From an uncultured Clostridia bacterium (GTDB lineage Bacteria > Bacillota > Clostridia > Lachnospirales > CAG-274): DNA of 64,000 nt. The stretch spans positions 310,001-374,000 of the forward strand of contig CALWSK010000002.1 in NCBI GenBank assembly GCA_944384195.1. The letters are read 5' to 3'. Both the position numbers and the translations under genes were made by a program. This document shows, piece after piece, positions 56,101-64,000 of this stretch. Below the pieces are notes generated by a model, which was given only the letters and a program-made list of their open reading frames with translations, was not told where the DNA came from and did no database searches. Numbering within the stretch: the first letter of the stretch is position 1; each line of letters opens with the position of its first letter.

Positions 56101-56274
56101 GAATACTATAATAAAAGAACTAAGGTGCATCTTGAAATGTTTAGAAGTATAAAACAAGTATTTGAATGTAATCTTATGGAAGATAACCTAAAAGAACTTG
56201 ATATTTTAGATACAGGTTTTGACTTTGAGATAAAACCTTATGAGATAAAGACGTTTAAAGTAAAATTAAAATAA
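53149..56274 (+). CDS. Alpha-mannosidase, glycoside hydrolase family 38
   Basis: A 1041-residue cytoplasmic enzyme (no signal peptide). The GH38 zinc-site motif HTHIDVAWLW is at about 241-250 (zinc-binding His and Asp), and Asp355 in WLPDVFGYSAALP is the catalytic nucleophile. C-terminal beta domains contain the family's HDIIPGSSIKEVY element. It would remove alpha-mannose from imported oligosaccharides such as N-glycan fragments. AAAGGAGATTAAATT precedes ATG 53149. It sits between the permease genes and the binding-protein gene. Confidence 0.95.
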   Translation: MYYLLERIHKTCEHISKNIYSKEIPLENYKYIDGNYHNIENIKKVDISKFRDFKTGDLWGGKDQHGWFKCSVKVPEDFAGRTIALNFHTFNEGWDATNPQFIIYVDGEHIQGLDMNHREVILSHNAVAGQEYKIDLHAYAGMLADKKATLHGKLVVIDTDSRELYFNLKVPADVCKELDPNDKRCIDMITILTEACNMVDLRQPKSEIYQESVKKANKFLNEEFYGKFCGHEDCIATCVGHTHIDVAWLWTVAQTREKVARSFSTVLKLMEEYPEYIFISSQPQLYKFLKEDHPKVYERVKEKVKEGVWEPEGSMWLEADCNVTSGESLVRQIIHGKRFFKEEFGVDNEILWLPDVFGYSAALPQILKKAGINYFMTTKISWNQFNKIPNDTFMWKGIDGTEVFTHFITATNPGEPKTSFNTTYNGHIQADAVMGAFRRYQNKNINDDVLISFGWGDGGGGATLEMLENARRFAKGIPGAPKVKMGTSLDYFKRLEQRVKDRKELQKWNGELYLEYHRGTYTSMARNKRDNRKCENLYTALEKLSSYNMLLGKEYPQEEINKSWETILLNQFHDIIPGSSIKEVYDVTEVQYKELLEKVDNMIDENLKNISSKINIKDKSVVVFNSLGFDRDDIVIFEKPEGFENISLESEEGKVASQITRDGKVIFFAKGVPANGYKTYKILDEKVSDDEISCTTTNIENNYFKILLDERGNIKSLIQKENSREVLKEGRLANELLAFEDKPMCFDNWDIDIFYKEKMWKVDDLESIEIVENGPVRASIKIVRKFLTSTITQYMHIYKDIERIDFENIVDWKEKDVLLKVCFPVDINTNEATYEIQYGNVKRPTHNNTSWDIARFEVCGHKWADLSEDGFGVSMLNNCKYGHDIVEGDMRLTLIKSTCDPNPDADKEIHYYTYSLYPHSGDWKDANTAMQAYNLNNPMFAKVEDTHSGELEESFSLAKVDKENVMIEVIKKAEDTNDLIIRVYEYYNKRTKVHLEMFRSIKQVFECNLMEDNLKELDILDTGFDFEIKPYEIKTFKVKLK

Positions 56275-56313
56275 TTTTCTTTGAGTATAAAAAATAAATA
56301 AGGAGTGATAAAT

Positions 56314-57780
56314 ATGATATTTAAAAAAGTTAAAAAACTTTTAGCTTTAGGGCTTACTACTGCTCTTGCTGTAGGAACTCTTGCTGGGTGTGGAAGTTCT
56401 TCTACTTCAGAAAGTCAAAGTACTAACACATCAGGAGGAAAAGATGTAGTAACATTAAAATATTATACTATAGGTGCAGAACCTAAAGATAAGCAGATAG
56501 TGCTTGATGAAGTTAACAAGTATTTAGCAGATAAAATAGGCGTAAATCTAGACATGACTTATATAGATTTTGGTGATTATAACCAAAAAATGTCTATTAT
56601 AATAAATTCTGGAGAAAATTATGACCTTGCTTTTACTTGTTCTTGGGCAGGCGATTATCTTGGAAATTCTAGAAAGGGAGCTTTTTTAGACCTTACACCA
56701 TATCTTCAAACAACGGCAAAGGATATGTATGATGCTATAGATAAAAGATTTTGGGAAGGTGCTACTATAGATGGAAAAATCTATGCAGCTCCAAACCAAA
56801 AAGAAATTTCTAGTTTACCTATGTGGGTGTTTACTAAAGAATATGTAGATAAATATAATATACCATATCAAGATATCCATACTTTAGAAGATTTAGAGCC
56901 TTGGCTTAAACTTATAAAAGAAAAAGAGCCAGATGTTGTACCTTTATATATAACAAAAGGTTTTTCACCACCAGCATATTTCGACTTTATTTCTAATCCA
57001 GTTGGAATTGAAATGGGCGATGAAAGCTTAAAAGTTAAAAATATTTTTGAAACTGAGAAAATGAAACAAACTTTACAAACTTTAAGAAGATATTATCAAG
57101 CAGGGTATATAAATGCAGATTCTGCTACTGCTGAAGATGATAAATCTGTAAAAAGATTTGTAACTAAAGCTGATGGACAGCCATACGCTGAAAATCTTTG
57201 GAGCAAAGACCTTGGATATCCAGTAGTAGCTAGTAGTATTATGGACGGTATGGTAACAAATGATTCTACTACTGGTTCTATGATAGCTATTTCTAATAAT
57301 TCTAAAAATAAAGAAAAAGCAGTAGAATTTTTAAATCTTTTAAATACAGATCCATATCTTAGAAACTTATTAAACTATGGTGTAGAAGGCATACATTACA
57401 CTAAAACTGGTGATACTACTATTGCTTTAGACCAAGAAAAGTCTAAAGGTTATTCTGTACCATATTTTGCAAATGGTAATTTATTTATAACTTATACTAC
57501 AGAAAATGAACCGGTTAATAAATGGGAAGAATTTAAGGCGTTTAATGCTGAAGCTGTTAATTCTCCTATATTAGGATTTAAGTTTAATACATTACCAGTT
57601 AGTAATGAACTTGCGGCAATAAATAATGTTATGGAAGAATTTAAGTCTATAATATTTAGTGGTTCTGTAGATGTTGATGAATATTTAACTAAACTAAATG
57701 ATAAATTAAAAGCTCAAAATATTGATAAAGTAATACAAGAGGCTCAAAAACAATTAGATGCTTGGAAAGCAAATAAATAA
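56314..57780 (+). CDS. Sugar ABC transporter lipoprotein binding protein (LplA-like)
   Basis: About 488 residues with a lipoprotein signal: charged start FKKVKK, hydrophobic core, lipobox LAGC (Cys about residue 26 from this start), then a Ser/Thr-rich linker. The mature part is a type 1 extracellular solute-binding protein of the large LplA kind. AAGGAGTGATAAAT precedes the ATG at 56314; an in-frame codon three residues earlier overlaps that site. It delivers oligosaccharides to the two permeases. A terminator follows. Confidence 0.93.
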   Translation: MIFKKVKKLLALGLTTALAVGTLAGCGSSSTSESQSTNTSGGKDVVTLKYYTIGAEPKDKQIVLDEVNKYLADKIGVNLDMTYIDFGDYNQKMSIIINSGENYDLAFTCSWAGDYLGNSRKGAFLDLTPYLQTTAKDMYDAIDKRFWEGATIDGKIYAAPNQKEISSLPMWVFTKEYVDKYNIPYQDIHTLEDLEPWLKLIKEKEPDVVPLYITKGFSPPAYFDFISNPVGIEMGDESLKVKNIFETEKMKQTLQTLRRYYQAGYINADSATAEDDKSVKRFVTKADGQPYAENLWSKDLGYPVVASSIMDGMVTNDSTTGSMIAISNNSKNKEKAVEFLNLLNTDPYLRNLLNYGVEGIHYTKTGDTTIALDQEKSKGYSVPYFANGNLFITYTTENEPVNKWEEFKAFNAEAVNSPILGFKFNTLPVSNELAAINNVMEEFKSIIFSGSVDVDEYLTKLNDKLKAQNIDKVIQEAQKQLDAWKANK

Positions 57781-57792
57781 TACTATAAAGAT

Positions 57793-57823
57793 AAGGCTGG
57801 AGAATAATCTTCAGCCTTAGTTT
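57793..57823 (+). terminator. Terminator after the binding-protein gene
   Basis: Stem AAGGCTGGAGA / TCTTCAGCCTT (one G-U), ATAA loop, then AGTTTTT. It is nearly the same hairpin as the one at 60094. Confidence 0.85.
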
Positions 57824-57841
57824 TTAAATAGGAGGAATAGT

Positions 57842-60085
57842 ATGCAACAATTACATTATAGAGAACATTTAAATCAAAAATTTAGGGCTTGTCCTTATTT
57901 GTCTTTTATTTATCAAGGTTTTATCTTAGAAGAAAATATTATTACTATTAAGTTTTTGAGTAGGAAATTAGTTTTTAGTTTTTATAAAGATGATATTGTA
58001 AATATATTTATAGGGGATAATAATGAAAAGCCAAGAGAAACTGGAGCAGTTATATATGAAGAAAAAGAAGATAATATAAAAGTAGAAGAAAAAAATACTT
58101 ATTTAAAAATAATACTTAATAATGGATATATAATTGTAGATAAGAATACTACAAAAATAAGTTTTTTAGATAAGCAAAATAATATTATGTGTAGAGATTT
58201 CCAACCTAGCTTTGTAGATAAAGATGGATTTGTTTATATATCTAAAGAAAATGACGCACTTGCTTATTATGGATTTGGGGAGAGAGGAGGAGAACTTAAT
58301 AAAAAGGGGAGTTATATAGAAAATTATAATACAGATGACCCAGAAACAGATGATAATTCTACAGTATATTATAAGACTATACCTTTTTATATAGGACTTA
58401 AAGAAAATAGTACTTATGGATTATTTTTTGACAATAGCTTTAGAAGTTTTTTTGATATGGGCAAAAGCTATGGAGATAGAGTGTTTTTTGGGGCTAATGG
58501 TGGAAGTATAAACTATTACTTTATTTTTGGAAATGATATAAAAAATATAGTAGAAAAATATACTAAATTAACTGGTAGAATGGAGATGCCTCCTATGTGG
58601 AGTCTTGGATATCAACAATGTAGATTTAGTTATTTTTCTAGACAAGAGGTAGAAGGGCTTATATCAACATTTGAAGAAAAGAAAATACCTATAGATGTTG
58701 TATATCTTGATATAGACTATATGGACAGTTTTAGGGTGATGACATTTAAAAGTCCTGAATTTGATAATATAGCAGATAGTATAGTTAAATTTAAGGAAAA
58801 GGGAATAAAAACTATAACTATATTAGACCCTGGCGTAAAAGTAGATGAAGAATATGAACTATATAAAAATGGAATGGAACTAGATTGTTATACTAAAACT
58901 TTAGATGGTAAGGTATATGTGGGGGCGGTATGGCCTGGAGATAGTGTTTTTCCTGATTTTTCTAATGAGAAGTGTCGTAAATGGTGGAAAGAAGAGCTTA
59001 AAAAATTTATAGATAAGAATCATATAGATGGTATTTGGAACGATATGAATGAACCTTGTGTTTTTAATAATGATTTCAAAACCTTACCAGAAACTTGTTT
59101 ACATAATAGCGACTATGGAGTTATAGAGCATAAAGAATTTCATAATAGATATGGATTTGAAATGAGTCGTAGTTCTTATGAAGCACAAAAAGAGCTATAT
59201 CCAGATAAGAGAGGATTTTCTATGACAAGAGCTACTTATAGTGGTGGACAGAGATATTCTTCTATATGGACTGGAGATAATATGAGCCTTTTTACTCAAC
59301 TTAGAATGTCTATATCTATGAATGCTAGTCTTGGTATGAGCGGATTCTCTTTTGTAGGAAATGATGTTGCTGGATTTGGACTTGATGCTAATGAAGAATT
59401 ATTTATAAGATGGAATCAAGTAGGCACATTTTTACCAATATTTAGAAATCATTCTAATATGTATACAAGAAGACAAGAGCCTTGGGCATTTGGAAAAAGA
59501 GCTGAATATATAGCTAAAAAATGTATAGAGCTTAGATATGAACTTATGCCTTATATTTATAATATGTATTATTATTCTTTTAAGCTTGGATATCCAGTAT
59601 TTAGACCTATGATTATGGAATTTCAAAAAGATATAAATTGTATTAATTTAAAAGAACAATTTATGTTTGGGAATAATATTTTAGTTGCTCCTGTTTTATA
59701 TGAGGGGGAAAGAGAAAAGTTAGTTTATTTACCTAAGGGTATTTGGTATAATTATTTTACTAACGAAAAATATGAAGGAGGTAGATATTATAATCTAAGG
59801 TGCGAATTAGATGAGATTTTAGTTTTTGTAAGAGATGGAGCTATAATACCTATATTTGAAGAGAAATATTTAAATATGAAAAACAGACCTAAAATTATAA
59901 AATTTAAATGTTATGGAGAAAAAGCAAAAGATACATATTATTGTGATGATGGGGAAAGTAATGCTTATTTAAGTGGAGAATATAATATATATGAGGTTAG
60001 TTTTTCAAATAATATATTTAATATGGAAACAAAATATAAAGGCAAGCTAGAAGAAGAAAAGTTTTTATATTTAAGTATAAAATAG
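57842..60085 (+). CDS. Alpha-glucosidase-like enzyme, glycoside hydrolase family 31
   Basis: A 747-residue GH31 enzyme with no signal peptide. Asp401 in GIWNDMNEPCVF is the nucleophile; the acid Asp is expected in SSIWTGDNMSLF; MEMPPMWSLGYQQCRFSY marks the start of the catalytic barrel. Family members hydrolyse alpha-glucosides or alpha-xylosides; with GH38 beside it, trimming of glucosylated mannose glycans is plausible. ATAGGAGGAATAGT precedes ATG 57842. A terminator lies between it and the previous gene, so its expression depends on readthrough. Confidence 0.93.
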   Translation: MQQLHYREHLNQKFRACPYLSFIYQGFILEENIITIKFLSRKLVFSFYKDDIVNIFIGDNNEKPRETGAVIYEEKEDNIKVEEKNTYLKIILNNGYIIVDKNTTKISFLDKQNNIMCRDFQPSFVDKDGFVYISKENDALAYYGFGERGGELNKKGSYIENYNTDDPETDDNSTVYYKTIPFYIGLKENSTYGLFFDNSFRSFFDMGKSYGDRVFFGANGGSINYYFIFGNDIKNIVEKYTKLTGRMEMPPMWSLGYQQCRFSYFSRQEVEGLISTFEEKKIPIDVVYLDIDYMDSFRVMTFKSPEFDNIADSIVKFKEKGIKTITILDPGVKVDEEYELYKNGMELDCYTKTLDGKVYVGAVWPGDSVFPDFSNEKCRKWWKEELKKFIDKNHIDGIWNDMNEPCVFNNDFKTLPETCLHNSDYGVIEHKEFHNRYGFEMSRSSYEAQKELYPDKRGFSMTRATYSGGQRYSSIWTGDNMSLFTQLRMSISMNASLGMSGFSFVGNDVAGFGLDANEELFIRWNQVGTFLPIFRNHSNMYTRRQEPWAFGKRAEYIAKKCIELRYELMPYIYNMYYYSFKLGYPVFRPMIMEFQKDINCINLKEQFMFGNNILVAPVLYEGEREKLVYLPKGIWYNYFTNEKYEGGRYYNLRCELDEILVFVRDGAIIPIFEEKYLNMKNRPKIIKFKCYGEKAKDTYYCDDGESNAYLSGEYNIYEVSFSNNIFNMETKYKGKLEEEKFLYLSIK

Positions 60086-60093
60086 TATTATAC

Positions 60094-60122
60094 AAGGCTG
60101 TAGAATAATCTACAGTCTTTTA
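60094..60122 (+). terminator. Terminator of the glycan cluster
   Basis: Stem AAGGCTGTAGA / TCTACAGTCTT with ATAA loop, then TTTATATTTA. Homologous to the hairpin at 57793. Confidence 0.8.
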
Positions 60123-60125
60123 TAT

Positions 60126-61010
60126 TTATTTTTTAAAAAATTCTAAAGTTTTTTGTTTAAATATTTCTAAATTTGTATTCCATTGTTTATTTTTATGATA
60201 ACAAATAGATATATTACTTTCCCAAGTATAATCTTTAATTTTTACTACATGAAATTTATTTTCTTTTAAATCATTTTTTATTATACTCTCGGATATTAAA
60301 GCGAGACCTTGATTATGTAAAACAGCTTTTCTTATGCTTTCCCAGTTATGAGATTCCCAAGTTATATAATAAGGAATTTTATTTGAAGATAAAAATTTTT
60401 CTAATTTGCTACGACTGCCACTTCCTTTTTCTCTTGTTATAAATGACATATGATTAAGCTCTTCTGGAACAATTATATCTTTTTTAGCTAGAGGATGTTT
60501 TTTACTACATACAAGTACTAAATTTTCTTTAAATATAGGTTCTAAAACTATATTATCATTGTTTATATCTCCTTCTATAATACCTATATCAAGCTTATTT
60601 TCTAAAATTAAATTTTCTATACTTTGAGTATTATCAACATAAACTTGTATATTAAGATTAGTATTAGAATATTTTATTTGCTCAAATAGAGTATGTATAT
60701 TACTACTAGAAACAGTAAGAGTAAGTCCAAGTCTTATATAAAAATTTTCTTTATCAAAAAGAAATATTCTATCTAAATTTTCAAGTTCTTCTAAGATATG
60801 TTCTGTATGTTCTAGGAATATTTTACCTTCTTGGCTTATGCCAAGGCTTTTAGAATATCTTTGGAATAGGCTTATATTATAATAGTTTTCTATTTCTTGT
60901 ATTTTCTTTGATATACTAGGTTGTGATATAAAAAGAGATTCAGCAGCTTTTGACATAGATTTTAATCTTGCCACTTCTCTAAATATTATGAGATGTTTTA
61001 TAGTTATCAT
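60126..61010 (-). CDS. LysR-family transcriptional regulator
   Basis: A 294-residue LysR protein: N-terminal winged helix (SMSKAAESLFISQPSISKKIQEIE, residues about 17-40) and a periplasmic-binding-protein-like effector domain (about 90-290). It diverges from asrA, with 119 bp and a long inverted repeat between, the usual arrangement for a LysR activator of the neighbouring operon. The effector may be a sulfur metabolite; that is inference. GGAGCGATAATT precedes the ATG at 61010. Confidence 0.92.
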   Translation of the reverse strand: MITIKHLIIFREVARLKSMSKAAESLFISQPSISKKIQEIENYYNISLFQRYSKSLGISQEGKIFLEHTEHILEELENLDRIFLFDKENFYIRLGLTLTVSSSNIHTLFEQIKYSNTNLNIQVYVDNTQSIENLILENKLDIGIIEGDINNDNIVLEPIFKENLVLVCSKKHPLAKKDIIVPEELNHMSFITREKGSGSRSKLEKFLSSNKIPYYITWESHNWESIRKAVLHNQGLALISESIIKNDLKENKFHVVKIKDYTWESNISICYHKNKQWNTNLEIFKQKTLEFFKK

Positions 61011-61041
61011 AATTATCGCTCCTGTTATTATAAAAATTAAT

Positions 61042-61092
61042 ATATGTTATTACTTTTTAATATTTGTATAATAACATATTTACCTATATAAT
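61042..61092 (+). promoter_or_regulatory. asrA promoter with inverted repeat
   Basis: TTGTAT (61064-61069), 17-bp spacer, TATAAT (61087-61092). Inverted repeat ATATGTTATTA (61042-61052) / TAATAACATAT (61069-61079), perfect over 11 bp with a 16-bp gap, overlaps the end of the -35 and the spacer. It is a good candidate site for the LysR regulator. Confidence 0.7.
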
Positions 61093-61129
61093 GTAAATAT
61101 AAATATTATCTAAAATGGAGGTGTTTACT

Positions 61130-62158
61130 TTGGGATATAAAATAGATTATTTAGAAGTTAATAAAATTTTAAAAGAATTGTCTAAAGAATATGATATTTA
61201 TGCACCAAAAAGATTTGAAAAAAGAGGGAGATATTCAGATACGGATATAGTTCGTTATGATATCATAGAAAAAGTTGAAGATATAGTATTTGATAGACAA
61301 TCTGATTATTCTGCTAAAGAAGTTATAAGCCCTATAACTCAAACTCTATTTTATTTTACTGAAGACGAATATAGAGAAAGTAAGCAATCAAATAAAAAAA
61401 TTCTCATATTAATGAGACCTTGTGATAGAAATGCTATAGAGCGTCAAAATAAAATTTACCTTCAAAATGGAGGATTTAGCGATATATATTATAAAAGAGT
61501 TCAAGAGAGAGTAAAATTTGCTGTTATGGAATGTACTAATCAGTGGGACACTTGTTTTTGTGTAACTATGGGTACTAATAAAACAGATGATTATTCTATT
61601 GCTATTAAAAACGAAAATAATCATTGGTTAGTTGATGTTAAAGATAATGATTTTGAAAATTACTTTAATGGTGAAAAAGTAGATTATAAATTAAGTTTTG
61701 TAGAAAAAAATGAGCTTTCTTTTGAAATACCAAAAATTTCTAATAAAGAAGTATTAACAAAACTTAAAGAACACCCTATGTGGTTAGAATATAACAAAAG
61801 ATGTATATCTTGTGGAGCTTGTACTACATGTTGCCCAACTTGTAGCTGTTTCACTACAACAGATATAACTTATACAGAAAACTCTGAAAATGGAGAAAGA
61901 AGAAGAACTGCTGCGTCTTGTCAAATTCCAGGATTTTCTGATATGGCTGGAGGACACTCTTTTAGAAATACAGCTGGGGAACGTATGAGATATAAAGTTT
62001 TACACAAATTCCACGATTATAAAGAGCGTTTTAAAGACTATCATATGTGTGTAGGTTGTGGACGTTGTATTACACGTTGTCCAGAACTTATCTCTATTGT
62101 AGCTAGTGTTCAAAAAATGGGAAAAGCTATTGAAGAAATCGAAAAGGAGGGAAAATAA
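61130..62158 (+). CDS. asrA: Anaerobic sulfite reductase subunit A
   Basis: About 342 residues. The C-terminal third has two ferredoxin-like cysteine clusters, CISCGACTTCCPTCSC (near residue 225) and CVGCGRCITRCPE (near 306), for 4Fe-4S centres; the rest matches the AsrA/electron-transfer family. With AsrB and AsrC it reduces sulfite to sulfide using NADH. TTG 61130 is chosen because GGAGGTG lies 6 bp upstream; the in-frame ATG at 61115 is part of that ribosome site. Confidence 0.93.
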   Translation: MGYKIDYLEVNKILKELSKEYDIYAPKRFEKRGRYSDTDIVRYDIIEKVEDIVFDRQSDYSAKEVISPITQTLFYFTEDEYRESKQSNKKILILMRPCDRNAIERQNKIYLQNGGFSDIYYKRVQERVKFAVMECTNQWDTCFCVTMGTNKTDDYSIAIKNENNHWLVDVKDNDFENYFNGEKVDYKLSFVEKNELSFEIPKISNKEVLTKLKEHPMWLEYNKRCISCGACTTCCPTCSCFTTTDITYTENSENGERRRTAASCQIPGFSDMAGGHSFRNTAGERMRYKVLHKFHDYKERFKDYHMCVGCGRCITRCPELISIVASVQKMGKAIEEIEKEGK

Positions 62159-62159
62159 G

Positions 62160-62951
62160 ATGAATAACCCTTTAAGACCTGTTGCTTGTGAAATTTTAGA
62201 CATAAAAAAAGAAAGTTTATTAGAATATACATTTAAAGTAAAAACAGACATAGTTCCAACTCATGGACAATTTTTACAATTATCTATACCTAAAGTTGGT
62301 GAAGCTCCTATTTCTGTTTCTGCTTATGGTGATGGTTGGATGGATTTTACTATTCGTTCTGTTGGTAAAGTTACTGATGAGATTTTCCAAAAGAAAGTTG
62401 GAGATACTTTATTTTTAAGAGGGCCTTACGGAAATGGTTGGCCTTTTGAAGAAAAATTCAAAGGTAAAAATCTTGTATTTATAACTGGAGGTACTGGGCT
62501 TGCTCCTGTTAGAAGTATGTTAAATGCTTGTTATGAACAAGATTTGGCTAAAAGTGTTACTTTAATATCTGGATTTAAAAATGAAGATGGTATAGTATTT
62601 AGAGATGAATTAGATAAATGGAAAAATAAGTTTACTACTTACTATACTCTTGATAAAGATAAAATTGATGGATGGGAAACTGGATTTGTTACAGATTTTG
62701 TTTCTAAAATAGATTACAAAAGCTTTGGAGATGACTATGAAGTTATTATTGTAGGACCTCCATTAATGATGAAATTTACTGGTATTGAAGTTGCTAAACT
62801 TGGTGTACCTGAAGAAAAAATTTGGGTATCATTTGAAAGAAAAATGTCTTGTGCTATTGGTAAATGCGGACATTGTCGTGTAGATGAAGTTTATGTATGT
62901 TTAGATGGACCTATCTTTAATTATACACAAGCTAAAAACTTAATAGATTAA
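62160..62951 (+). CDS. asrB: Anaerobic sulfite reductase subunit B
   Basis: A 263-residue FAD/NAD(P)H ferredoxin-reductase-like protein: flavin-binding barrel with DFTIRSVGKVT, NAD-binding FITGGTGLAPVRSM near residue 110, and a C-terminal 2Fe-2S site CAIGKCGHCRVDEVYVC as in dihydroorotate dehydrogenase B subunits. It feeds electrons from NADH to AsrA/AsrC. AAAGGAGGGAAAATAAG precedes the ATG at 62160; in-frame codons further upstream are inside asrA. Confidence 0.95.
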   Translation: MNNPLRPVACEILDIKKESLLEYTFKVKTDIVPTHGQFLQLSIPKVGEAPISVSAYGDGWMDFTIRSVGKVTDEIFQKKVGDTLFLRGPYGNGWPFEEKFKGKNLVFITGGTGLAPVRSMLNACYEQDLAKSVTLISGFKNEDGIVFRDELDKWKNKFTTYYTLDKDKIDGWETGFVTDFVSKIDYKSFGDDYEVIIVGPPLMMKFTGIEVAKLGVPEEKIWVSFERKMSCAIGKCGHCRVDEVYVCLDGPIFNYTQAKNLID

Positions 62952-62975
62952 TAAAGGGAAGGGGGCAGTTTTTAG

Positions 62976-64000
62976 ATGAATCATGATATAGATGTAAAAA
63001 AACTTAGAATAAATTGTTTTAGACAATCTAAAGTTCCAGGTGAGTTTATGTTACAAATGCGTGTTCCTGGTGCAATAATAGATGCAAAGTATTTAACTGT
63101 TATTCAAGAAATAGCTCAAAAATGGGGAAATGGAACTTTCCATATGGGGACTAGACAAACGTTAAATGCTCCTGGTATTAAATATGAAAATATAGATGCA
63201 GTTAATGCTTATATTAAGGACTATATTAAGGAAGTAGAAGTTGATCTTTGTGGTGTTGATATGGATATAAATGATAAAGGTTATCCAACTATTGGCGCTA
63301 GAAATATTATGGCTTGTATAGGTAATGTACATTGTATTAAAGCTAATATAAACACATATGAGCTTGCTAGAAAAATAGAAAGATTAGTTTTCCCAAGCCA
63401 TTATCATATTAAATTATCTGTAGCTGGTTGTCCTAATGACTGTGCTAAAGCAAACTTTAATGACTTTGGTGTTATTGGGGTAGCTAGAATGGAATATGAT
63501 AAAGACAGATGTATTGGTTGTGCCGGATGTGTGCATGCTTGCGAACACCATGCTACAAGAGTATTATCATTAAATGCTCATGGAAAAATTGATAAAGATT
63601 ATTGCTGTTGTGTTGGTTGTGGAGAATGTGTACTTGTTTGTCCAACTAGTGCTTGGACAAGAAGTCCTAAAAAATATTACCGTGTTATTATAGGTGGACG
63701 TAGTGGTAAGCAATATCCACGTATGGGTAAAATGTTTTTAAACTGGATTACAGAAGAACCTTTATTACAAATGTTTGGTAACTGGCAAAAATTCTCTGCT
63801 TGGGTTATGAATAATAGACCAGAATATATCCATGGTGGACACCTTATAGATATGGCAGGATATCACAAATTTAAAGAGCTTATTTTAGAAGGTGTAGACT
63901 TAAATCCGGAATGTTTAGTAGCAGAAGATATTTACTGGGTAGAAGCAGAGCAAAGAGCTAATATTCATTTAAAACCATTATCAAAACATAAACAAGCTGG
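62976..64000 (+). CDS. asrC: Anaerobic sulfite reductase subunit C (cut by window end)
   Basis: The first 341 residues of a sirohaem sulfite reductase. LSVAGCPNDCAKANFNDFG holds the CPNDC part of the sirohaem-4Fe-4S site, and two ferredoxin clusters follow (CIGCAGCVHACEHH and CVGCGECVLVCPTSAW). AGGGAAGGGGGCAG precedes ATG 62976, 24 bp after asrB. No stop is reached, but the family length (about 340 residues) suggests the end is very close. Confidence 0.95.
   Translation, partial: MNHDIDVKKLRINCFRQSKVPGEFMLQMRVPGAIIDAKYLTVIQEIAQKWGNGTFHMGTRQTLNAPGIKYENIDAVNAYIKDYIKEVEVDLCGVDMDINDKGYPTIGARNIMACIGNVHCIKANINTYELARKIERLVFPSHYHIKLSVAGCPNDCAKANFNDFGVIGVARMEYDKDRCIGCAGCVHACEHHATRVLSLNAHGKIDKDYCCCVGCGECVLVCPTSAWTRSPKKYYRVIIGGRSGKQYPRMGKMFLNWITEEPLLQMFGNWQKFSAWVMNNRPEYIHGGHLIDMAGYHKFKELILEGVDLNPECLVAEDIYWVEAEQRANIHLKPLSKHKQA

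Overview
The window is strongly AT-rich DNA from an anaerobic, low-GC Gram-positive bacterium, most likely a spore-forming member of the Clostridia (Lachnospirales-like is a guess). The evidence is AGGAGG-type ribosome sites nearly everywhere, many TTG starts, a CIRCE/HrcA heat-shock operator, a SpoVB-type flippase, short sporulation-like proteins, S-layer homology domains, orphan chemotaxis and flagellar genes, and an anaerobic sulfite reductase (AsrABC). No rRNA, tRNA, insertion sequence or intact prophage was seen.

Layout. 1-7.3 kb: end of an MFS transporter gene, a short sporulation-like gene broken by an amber codon, trxB, a YesL-like gene, then gltX, a nadD-yqeK fusion, rsfS and a SpoVB-like flippase. 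7.4-11.5 kb: a heterodimeric ABC exporter under a MarR repressor with matching palindromic operators. 11.8-15 kb: mannose-family PTS (IIAB, IIC, IID, DUF956). 15-19 kb: KtrB/KtrA potassium uptake, an rRNA methyltransferase, an Ogg-type glycosylase. 19-21.2 kb: groES-groEL with CIRCE. 21.5-24.5 kb: rqcH and an isolated holin-endolysin pair. 24.5-32.4 kb: a CRISPR-Cas island. 32.4-44 kb: housekeeping genes (ychF, nhaC-like, rplS, rbgA, cheX, trmL, secA, prfB with its programmed frameshift, a HAD phosphatase, a YvyF-like gene). 44-47.7 kb: an SLH protein and ptsH-ptsI-crr. 47.8-60.1 kb: a glycan-use cluster (YesM/YesN-type two-component system, two sugar ABC permeases, GH38 alpha-mannosidase, lipoprotein binding protein, GH31 alpha-glucosidase). 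60.1-64 kb: a LysR regulator divergent from asrA-asrB-asrC (asrC is cut by the window end).

The most unusual region is the CRISPR-Cas island: cas6-cas10-csm2-csm3-csm4-cas1-cas2 followed by an array of 14 repeats and 13 spacers. It is a subtype III-A (Csm) system with its own adaptation genes. It has no csm5, no csm6 or other CARF effector gene, and its Cas10 carries GGNE where a GGDD/GGDE cyclase motif is expected. The HD nuclease motif and the likely Csm3 slicing aspartate are kept, so the locus reads as a reduced Csm system without cyclic-oligoadenylate signalling. Its promoter and ribosome site are tandemly duplicated in a 91-bp repeat, and cas6 lacks a well-placed ATG. The whole island lies between two 38-bp hairpins that differ at one base. 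Most spacers read as antisense to coding-like sequence, as an RNA-targeting system needs, but a duplicated spacer and one other read in the sense direction.

The metabolic genes fit together: EI, HPr and IIA-Glc serve phosphotransfer for the mannose PTS, and the neighbouring two-component/ABC/GH38/GH31 cluster looks built for alpha-mannose- and alpha-glucose-containing glycans such as host N-glycans. All assignments come from reading the sequence; no database search was run.
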